From an uncultured Eubacterium sp. (GTDB lineage Bacteria; Bacillota; Clostridia; Lachnospirales; Lachnospiraceae): a DNA stretch of 6,793 nt. The stretch spans positions 1-6,793 of the forward strand of contig CAJOOU010000200.1 of the NCBI GenBank assembly GCA_905236735.1. The letters are read 5' to 3'. This document shows, one piece after another, positions 1 to 4,812 of the stretch. Position numbers and translations under genes: made by a program. Numbering within the stretch: position 1 is the first letter of the stretch; every line of letters begins with the position of its first letter. Below the pieces are notes generated by a model. It did no database searches. It saw only the letters and a list, made by a program, of their open reading frames with translations, and was not told where the DNA came from.

Positions 1-857
1 ATATCCTGCGCCCACGGCACCAAAAGCCATACTATGGTACACCTTTCATTTGAGACAGCCGAAAGAATTGTATCCGGAGATGTTCCCTTTAATAAAATTG
101 CCTTACTGCCGGCCACAAGAGAGCCCATCCAGTGGAACTTGGCTCCGGTGTGATAAAGAGGCGGTATGCAAAGGAAGGTATCCTCCCTTGATGTGGAATG
201 ATGTTTCTGTTCCATCTCTGCCGCCTGGGTAAGAGAGCGGTGCTTATGAAGTATCGCCTTAGGAAATCCTGTTGTTCCCGACGAAAAATAGATTGCGCCG
301 TAGTCATCATCTGTAATTTCTACATCAGGACAAGATGATGAGCAATCCGCAACAAGCTCTCGGTAGCTCTCCGCAAATGACGGACATCCGTCTCCCTCAT
401 ATATCAGCAGACAGTTTTTGCTGATTTTTTCTGCGTGCGTTTCTATTCTTCCTATAAATTCCGGCCCGAATACAAGCACATCCACCTCTGCAAGTTTCAC
501 GCAATACAAAATCTCATCCGCATCATATCTGAAGTTGAAAGGTACGGCAATAGCCCCTGATTTTAAAACACCAAAATATATCGGGAGCCACTCTAACGAG
601 TTATACATTAAAATTGCAACCTTATCGCCTTTTTTTACTCCTCTTTCAATGAGCATATTGGCGAAGCGGTTGGCTTTTTCATTAAAAACGCTCCATGTAA
701 TTTCTCTTCTGTAGGGTTCGAATCTTGTAGGTTCTATAAGTTCCGACTCCTTCCATGATTTTCTCCTTGTCTCCTTCTGCTCGGGATTAAGTTCCACAAG
801 CGCAACCTCATGCGGATACATCTCCGCATTTCTCTTCAAAAAATCTGTTACAGGCAT
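1..857 (-). CDS. AMP-forming acyl-CoA synthetase (ANL superfamily), N-terminal 285 codons, 3' end outside window
   Basis: This gene probably activates a carboxylic acid to an acyl-adenylate and then to its CoA thioester in the cytoplasm. Reading the minus strand from ATG at 857-855 gives an open frame of 285 codons to the left edge. Full family members are about 500-560 residues, so the C-terminal half is missing, including the usual YGxTE and TGD motifs and the C-terminal lysine. The nucleotide-binding P-loop is clear: YFSSGTTGFPK at residues 190-200. PLYHTGAK follows at 233-240, in the usual place for the A4 region. Residues 55-110 carry the usual ANFANML-, GVKKGDKVAIL- and GAIAVPFNFR-like stretches. 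Residues 23-52 form a highly charged segment before the ITW strand that seems longer than in many homologues. GGAGGTC lies just upstream of the ATG, which supports the start. It is divergent from the symporter. The family is secure; the substrate (aromatic, unsaturated, bile or fatty acid) is unknown. Confidence 0.93.
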   Translation of the reverse strand, partial: MPVTDFLKRNAEMYPHEVALVELNPEQKETRRKSWKESELIEPTRFEPYRREITWSVFNEKANRFANMLIERGVKKGDKVAILMYNSLEWLPIYFGVLKSGAIAVPFNFRYDADEILYCVKLAEVDVLVFGPEFIGRIETHAEKISKNCLLIYEGDGCPSFAESYRELVADCSSSCPDVEITDDDYGAIYFSSGTTGFPKAILHKHRSLTQAAEMEQKHHSTSREDTFLCIPPLYHTGAKFHWMGSLVAGSKAILLKGTSPDTILSAVSNERCTIVWLLVPWAQD

Positions 858-872
858 TTTGACCTCCATCTA

Positions 873-902
873 TTGACTTATTATACTAAAATATGTTATA
901 TT
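873..902 (+). promoter_or_regulatory. Candidate promoter for the sodium:solute symporter
   Basis: TTGACT (873-878, 5 of 6 to consensus) is followed after 18 bases by TATATT (897-902, 5 of 6). Transcription would start near 909, giving a leader of about 77 bases that contains the whole tandem repeat array. The element overlaps the divergent ligase promoter almost completely, so the two may compete for RNA polymerase. Confidence 0.5.
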
Positions 903-908
903 CACTTT
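880..908 (-). promoter_or_regulatory. Candidate promoter for the acyl-CoA synthetase
   Basis: On the minus strand a perfect TATAAT (plus-strand ATTATA, 880-885) lies 22 bases before the start codon. With a 17-base spacer, the -35 position (903-908) reads AAAGTG, which is a poor match to TTGACA. A good -10 with a weak -35 is typical of activator-dependent promoters. The TTTAAAG repeat array begins just upstream of this -35. The leader would be only about 16 bases, including the ribosome binding site. This is inferred from consensus matching only. Confidence 0.45.
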
Positions 909-910
909 AT

Positions 911-955
911 TGCTTTAAAGTGTTGCGTTTTAAAGCGTTACGGTTTAAAGCAACA
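911..955 (+). repeat. Three tandem 15-bp repeats with TTTAAAG core, likely operator array
   Basis: The core TTTAAAG occurs at 914-920, 929-935 and 944-950, with an exact 15-bp period. The three units are TGCTTTAAAGTGTTG, CGTTTTAAAGCGTTA and CGGTTTAAAGCAACA. The outer copies also form a perfect 10-bp inverted repeat: TTGCTTTAAA at 910-919 and TTTAAAGCAA at 944-953. The middle copy is itself nearly palindromic. The array sits immediately downstream of the proposed symporter start site and immediately upstream of the ligase -35. It could be a protein-binding array or an RNA hairpin in the leader. The repeat is seen directly; the role is inferred. Confidence 0.7.
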
Positions 956-972
956 TATGATTATTCTAACAC

Positions 973-980
973 AAAGGAGA
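973..980 (+). promoter_or_regulatory. Ribosome binding site that sets the symporter start
   Basis: AAAGGAGA lies five bases before ATG at 986-988. The in-frame ATG at 893 has no such site, sits at the proposed -10 element upstream of the expected transcription start, and would translate the operator repeats into a repetitive FKVLRFKALRFKA peptide. The start at 986 also places the first transmembrane helix directly at the N terminus, as expected for the family. Confidence 0.85.
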
Positions 981-985
981 CAAAA

Positions 986-2518
986 ATGAAACTACTTGTA
1001 CTTATTATCTATTTTTTAGTTCTCATAGGCATAGGTCTTTACTGCCGTAAACATGCCACGGATGTAAACGGGTTTGTACTCGGCGGCCGCTCTGTAGGTC
1101 CTTGGCTTACTGCTTTTGCCTATGGTACTTCCTACTTTTCAGCCGTTGTTTTCGTAGGCTACGCCGGACAGTTCGGATGGAAATACGGTATCGCCGCTAC
1201 CTGGGCCGGTATAGGAAATGCTGCAATCGGTTCACTTTTAGCATGGGTTGTCCTCGGTAGAAGAACCAGAATTATGACTCAGCATTTAAATTCAGCCACA
1301 ATGCCGCAGTTTTTTCAGGAACGCTTTGGTTCTCCTGCCTTAAAAATCGGTGCTTCAATTATCATTTTTATTTTCCTTATACCATATACGGCATCACTCT
1401 ATAACGGTCTTTCGAGACTTTTCGGTATGGCATTTAACATTGATTACTCATGGTGCATCATTATTATGGCGATTCTTACAGCAATCTATGTTATTGCAGG
1501 AGGATATATGGCGACTGCCATAAATGATTTTATCCAGGGTATAATAATGCTTTTCGGTATTGTTACAATTATTGCTGCCGTACTTATGAGTAAGGGTGGA
1601 TTCATGGCAGCCCTGGACGGTCTTGCACGGATTACCGATGAATCAGTGTCCACCACACCCGGAGTCTTTGCTTCTATGTTCGGCCCTGATCCTTTAAACC
1701 TTATGTTCGTAGTAATACTTACATCTTTAGGTACATGGGGCTTGCCACAGATGGTTCAAAAATTTTACGCGATAAAAGATGAAGAATCCGTTAGAAAAGG
1801 AACTATTATTTCCACTCTTTTTGCCCTCGTTATTGCAGGCGGCAGCTACTTTTTAGGCGGATTCGGAAGACTTTTCTCAGATCAGATAGATATTGAGGCA
1901 AACGGTTATGATTCTATCGTTCCAACAATGCTTTCAAATCTTTCACCTATTCTTATCGCCCTTGTTGTCATCCTTGTCCTTTCGGCTTCAATGTCAACAC
2001 TTTCGTCACTTGTGCTTGCTTCAAGTTCGACACTTACAATTGACCTTATAAAAGATAATATTATAAAGAAAATGGATGAGAAAAAGCAGCTCTTATACAT
2101 AAGAATTCTCGTTGTAATATTTATTGCAATTTCCGCAATACTCGCTCTTATCCAGTACAAGAGCTCGGTTACATTCATAGCACAGCTCATGGGCGTATCA
2201 TGGGGCGCTCTTGCAGGAGCCTTCCTTGCACCGTTTATGTATTCTCTTCACTGGAAGAGCATTACAAAGGCTTCATGCTGGGTATGCTTTATTTTCAGCA
2301 GTGTTCTCATGGTAGCAAACATCTTCTTCAGAAGTTCGTTCCCTGCCATTATCCAGTCCCCGATAAACTGCGGCGCTGTTGCAATGCTTTGCGGATTTAT
2401 CATTGTACCTGTTGTCAGCCTCTTTACCAAAAAGCCTGACGAAAAGCTGGTTGAAGATGCTTTCGCCTGCTACAATCTTAAAACCTATGTTAAGCAGAAA
2501 ACTTCTCTTGCAGACTAA
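986..2518 (+). CDS. Sodium:solute symporter family (SSS) permease, 510 residues
   Basis: This is an inner-membrane, sodium-coupled uptake carrier of the SSS family (proline, pantothenate and carboxylate symporters). The 510 residues match the usual family length. About 13 hydrophobic helices are visible, roughly at 3-19, 41-62, 70-91, 121-145, 156-174, 184-201, 239-260, 272-293, 321-352, 371-391, 397-418, 430-447 and 462-481. Family signatures include YGTSYFSAVVFVGYAG (46-61), IAGGYMATAINDFIQG (170-185) and ASMSTLSSLVLASSS (334-348). S337 and T338 in the last of these align with the Na2-site Ser/Thr pair of PutP. The usual TD of the GGYxAxxxTDxxQ signature is ND here. The C-terminal tail is soluble and charged. 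It is divergent from the acyl-CoA synthetase through a shared 128-bp control region, so its cargo may be that enzyme's carboxylate substrate. Cargo is inferred, not shown. Confidence 0.93.
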   Translation: MKLLVLIIYFLVLIGIGLYCRKHATDVNGFVLGGRSVGPWLTAFAYGTSYFSAVVFVGYAGQFGWKYGIAATWAGIGNAAIGSLLAWVVLGRRTRIMTQHLNSATMPQFFQERFGSPALKIGASIIIFIFLIPYTASLYNGLSRLFGMAFNIDYSWCIIIMAILTAIYVIAGGYMATAINDFIQGIIMLFGIVTIIAAVLMSKGGFMAALDGLARITDESVSTTPGVFASMFGPDPLNLMFVVILTSLGTWGLPQMVQKFYAIKDEESVRKGTIISTLFALVIAGGSYFLGGFGRLFSDQIDIEANGYDSIVPTMLSNLSPILIALVVILVLSASMSTLSSLVLASSSTLTIDLIKDNIIKKMDEKKQLLYIRILVVIFIAISAILALIQYKSSVTFIAQLMGVSWGALAGAFLAPFMYSLHWKSITKASCWVCFIFSSVLMVANIFFRSSFPAIIQSPINCGAVAMLCGFIIVPVVSLFTKKPDEKLVEDAFACYNLKTYVKQKTSLAD

Positions 2519-2542
2519 AGTAATTTTATAAAAAACAATGAT

Positions 2543-2577
2543 AAAAAGGCGGATTCAAAATGAATCTGCCTTTTTTT
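2543..2577. terminator. Bidirectional intrinsic terminator between convergent genes
   Basis: A 14-bp stem (2543-2556 pairing with 2562-2575, one G-U pair) encloses a five-base loop. It is followed by seven T on the plus strand. The stem opens with five A, giving a T-run on the minus strand too. It therefore can end both the symporter transcript (stop at 2518) and the flavoenzyme transcript (stop at 2621). Confidence 0.92.
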
Positions 2578-2620
2578 AGGTTGCCCTTTTGCATCGCCTG
2601 TTTTCTAAATCCGCAGCCGT

Positions 2621-4579
2621 TTATCCAAGTCTTATGGCTGCCCACATGCCTTCTTCTATAGCCTGTCTTGCCTTTCTCGGGCGATTAATGTCTCCGACCT
2701 TGTATGTGTCAATAACCACATCTTCCAAAGCCTCAGCCACATCAGTACACGATCTCATTCCAAGAGCATAAACAATGCTTTCAGCCGCTATAAACTCTTC
2801 CTTGCCTTCTGCATTTGTCACATAAACACCATTTCCTGCATCGACTTTAGAAATTCTGACGCCGCATCTTGCAGTAATATCTTCTTTGGCAAAAGACTGC
2901 ATCATACCTTCTCTGTGCATCCAGTTTGCTTCAGGAGCTATCTCATCTCGCATCTCTATTATAGTTACACTATGGCCGTTTTCGGCGAGGAAAAGTCCGG
3001 TCTCGCAACCAACAAGACCACCTCCGAGCACTGCCACATTTTTTGAAAGGGAATCAAGTTTTACATAAACAGTTGTCGCATGCTCAATTCTTTCATCATC
3101 AAGTCCCTCGATAGGTGGCTTGGAAGGCCGAGAGCCGGCTGCAAGAATTACCGCGTCATATCCTCCCTTTTTAATAAACTCCGGTGTAACTTCCGTATTA
3201 AGCTTAACCTCAATATCATTTTTATTAACCTGTGTTATAAGATAATCTTTAAGACGCTTTAAATCTATTTTAAGGTCATCGTAATCCGTAAATTTTAAAA
3301 GTCCACCAAGCTTATTTTCTTTTTCCGCAAGCGTTACCTTATGTCCTCTTTCAGCTGCCGTCACTGCTGCCTGCATTCCGCCCGGGCCACCGCCTACTAC
3401 AAGCACATTTCGTGAACACTTGGCCGGTTTTATAGTGTTTCTGTGCCTGTTTTCTCTTGCCGTTGAAGGATTAACCGCACATGTAAGATTACATCCCTCA
3501 TGTAACCCGGTAAGGCAATCAAGACATCTAAGGCAAGGTCTTATGTCCTCCGGATGTCCGTGTCTTGCCTTTTCCGGTAAATACGGATCTGCAATAAGCG
3601 CTCTTACCATAGCTATCGCATCTGCTTTTCCTTCTTCAAGAATACTTTCCGCAAGCTCAGGAGTTGTGATCGCACCTATTGTTACAACAGGCGTCTTTAC
3701 TCCTGCAGCCTTAATGTCAGCCGCATAATGAACATTTACTCCGTGCGGAAGAAACATTGTTGGGTGAGTATGCACAGCCTGAGCCTCTTCCGTATCCATA
3801 CCTGCCGACACATGAATAAGATCAACCTTTCCATCTATCAGTTTTGCAAATTCTATTCCTTCTTCTTTGCTAAGGCCTCCTTCTATCTCTTCCGAGCCCG
3901 ACATTCTGTATTCTATAAGGAAATCGTCTCCACACGCCTCCCTTATTTTCTCTATAACCATTAAGGGAAAACGCGCTCTGTTTTCCATGCTTCCGCCAAA
4001 CTCATCTGTTCTTTTATTTGTAAGTGGCGAAATAAACTGGTCCAAAAGCCAGCCATGTCCACCATGAAGAAGCACCATGTCATAGCCCGCTCTTTTAAGC
4101 ATCTGTGCCTTTTCGGCAAAATTATCTGCGACCTTTTCAATCTCCTCTTTTGTCATTCCATGTATTTTTTCGCCGTCCCATCTTACGGCATCACTCGGTC
4201 CCCAAGGCATCCAGTTTTCATCACCGTAGTTTGCCTCGCGAAGAGCTGTATTTCCTGCATGGTTAAGCTCCTGCGAAGCAAGCGCTCCACCTTCGTGAAT
4301 TGCTTTGGCAATTTCGGCAAGATTCGGCAAATTCTCATCATCTATAGCAAAAGAACGCGGATTAGACGCCGCATGTTCTCTGTCAACCGGTGTATCTCCC
4401 AGCGTTACGACCGCTGCCCCTCCCATTGCTTTTTCAGCAAAATATGCAATCATCGAGTCATCCGGTCTTCCGTTGAAATCCATATGAGACATCATATTGG
4501 GAGCGGAAAATATTCTGTTTCTGAATGTAACTTTCTTAATTGTAAGCGGTTTGAAAAGCTCCGGATAAAATTTATTCAT
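2621..4579 (-). CDS. Old Yellow Enzyme/2,4-dienoyl-CoA reductase-type FMN, FAD and Fe-S oxidoreductase, 652 residues
   Basis: This is probably a cytoplasmic NAD(P)H-dependent reductase of activated C=C bonds, in the broad group of 2,4-dienoyl-CoA reductase, clostridial enoate reductase and BaiCD/BaiH. An FMN TIM barrel fills about residues 5-340, with FRNRIFSAPNM near 19-29 and QFISPLTNKRTDEFGGSMEN at 181-200. A cysteine cluster follows (C349, C352, C355, C363, C367), then a first dinucleotide site VVGGGPGG (394-401) and a second, VLGGGLVGCE (517-526). The length equals other full three-part members. Two oddities stand out. W177 stands where Old Yellow Enzymes have the proton-donating Tyr, next to the flavin/ligand His pair H172 and H175. 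The first three Fe-S cysteines are spaced C-x2-C-x2-C rather than C-x2-C-x3-C. The start has AAGGAGG at 4591-4597. It is divergent from the beta-helix gene and convergent with the symporter. The substrate is unknown. Confidence 0.94.
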   Translation of the reverse strand: MNKFYPELFKPLTIKKVTFRNRIFSAPNMMSHMDFNGRPDDSMIAYFAEKAMGGAAVVTLGDTPVDREHAASNPRSFAIDDENLPNLAEIAKAIHEGGALASQELNHAGNTALREANYGDENWMPWGPSDAVRWDGEKIHGMTKEEIEKVADNFAEKAQMLKRAGYDMVLLHGGHGWLLDQFISPLTNKRTDEFGGSMENRARFPLMVIEKIREACGDDFLIEYRMSGSEEIEGGLSKEEGIEFAKLIDGKVDLIHVSAGMDTEEAQAVHTHPTMFLPHGVNVHYAADIKAAGVKTPVVTIGAITTPELAESILEEGKADAIAMVRALIADPYLPEKARHGHPEDIRPCLRCLDCLTGLHEGCNLTCAVNPSTARENRHRNTIKPAKCSRNVLVVGGGPGGMQAAVTAAERGHKVTLAEKENKLGGLLKFTDYDDLKIDLKRLKDYLITQVNKNDIEVKLNTEVTPEFIKKGGYDAVILAAGSRPSKPPIEGLDDERIEHATTVYVKLDSLSKNVAVLGGGLVGCETGLFLAENGHSVTIIEMRDEIAPEANWMHREGMMQSFAKEDITARCGVRISKVDAGNGVYVTNAEGKEEFIAAESIVYALGMRSCTDVAEALEDVVIDTYKVGDINRPRKARQAIEEGMWAAIRLG

Positions 4580-4610
4580 ATTTAAAATAGCCTCCTTAAT
4601 ATTAACTTAC

Positions 4611-4630
4611 AAAGGCCGCATATAGCCTTT
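4611..4630. promoter_or_regulatory. Inverted repeat in the flavoenzyme leader
   Basis: AAAGGC (4611-4616) and GCCTTT (4625-4630) form a perfect 6-bp inverted repeat around eight bases. It lies between the candidate flavoenzyme promoter and its ribosome binding site (4591-4597). It could be a repressor operator or a small leader hairpin. There is no T-run next to it on the minus strand, so it is not an obvious attenuator. Confidence 0.35.
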
Positions 4631-4638
4631 CAAAAAAC

Positions 4639-4668
4639 ATTATGTACAATAATTCAACCGAATTCCAA
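4639..4668 (-). promoter_or_regulatory. Weak candidate promoter for the flavoenzyme
   Basis: On the minus strand, TTGGAA (plus 4663-4668, 4 of 6) is followed after 18 bases by CATAAT (plus 4639-4644, 5 of 6). Transcription would begin near 4632, giving a leader of about 53 bases with the inverted repeat at its start. The region is very AT-rich and chance matches are likely. Confidence 0.28.
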
Positions 4669-4679
4669 CAACGATTAAA

Positions 4680-4748
4680 TACATTTTTACAACAAAACAT
4701 TACATTTTTCTCCCACAAAAAATTGGAAAAAAAGGACAACAAAACATT
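4680..4748. repeat. Direct repeats in the divergent flavoenzyme/beta-helix control region
   Basis: The 13-mer ACAACAAAACATT occurs exactly at 4689-4701 and 4736-4748, 47 bp apart. The 9-mer TACATTTTT occurs exactly at 4680-4688 and 4701-4709, 21 bp apart, about two helical turns. A third AAAACATT is at 4634-4641. The second 13-mer ends two bases before the candidate -35 of the beta-helix gene. These may be binding sites of a shared regulator, but the DNA is A-rich, so low complexity is a competing explanation. Confidence 0.45.
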
Positions 4749-4750
4749 CG

Positions 4751-4779
4751 TTTACGCCTTCCCCATCCTCTGATATATT
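4751..4779 (+). promoter_or_regulatory. Candidate promoter for the beta-helix gene
   Basis: TTTACG (4751-4756, 4 of 6) is separated by 17 bases from TATATT (4774-4779, 5 of 6). The start would fall near 4786, leaving a short leader that is mostly ribosome binding site. This rests on consensus matching only. Confidence 0.38.
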
Positions 4780-4796
4780 TTTTTTAGAGCAAAGGG

Positions 4797-4804
4797 AAGG
4801 AGGT
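4797..4804 (+). promoter_or_regulatory. Strong ribosome binding site supporting a TTG start
   Basis: AAGGAGGT lies eight bases before TTG at 4813-4815. The next in-frame ATG (codon 18, 4864) has no comparable site. Starting there would also cut into the N-terminal module that is matched at the C terminus, so TTG is the better start. Confidence 0.85.
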
Positions 4805-4812
4805 ATTTAACT

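Noticed and set aside
418..714. 98-codon plus-strand frame opposite the acyl-CoA synthetase
   Set aside because: It lies wholly antisense to a well-supported coding region, has no family resemblance and no ribosome binding site that I can see. The same applies to the frames at 50-232 and 89-310.
911..955. CRISPR-like array
   Set aside because: The units are only 15 bp with no spacers and sit inside a promoter region, so an operator array is the better reading.
893..985. Longer N terminus of the symporter starting at ATG 893
   Set aside because: There is no ribosome binding site before 893. The ATG lies at the proposed -10 element, upstream of the likely transcription start, and the extra residues are a translation of the operator repeats. 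ATG 986 has AAAGGAGA and begins with the first membrane helix.
1..4579. Bile-acid-inducible (bai) operon
   Set aside because: The ligase and flavoenzyme families resemble BaiB and BaiCD/BaiH only at family level. The genes are not in one operon here, the transporter is SSS rather than a BaiG-type carrier, and no dehydratase, CoA-transferase or hydroxysteroid dehydrogenase gene is present.
4055..4585. 176-codon plus-strand frame antisense to the flavoenzyme start
   Set aside because: It mirrors the FMN barrel coding sequence on the other strand and shows no recognisable domain. Shorter frames at 3420-3728 and 3728-3964 are of the same kind.
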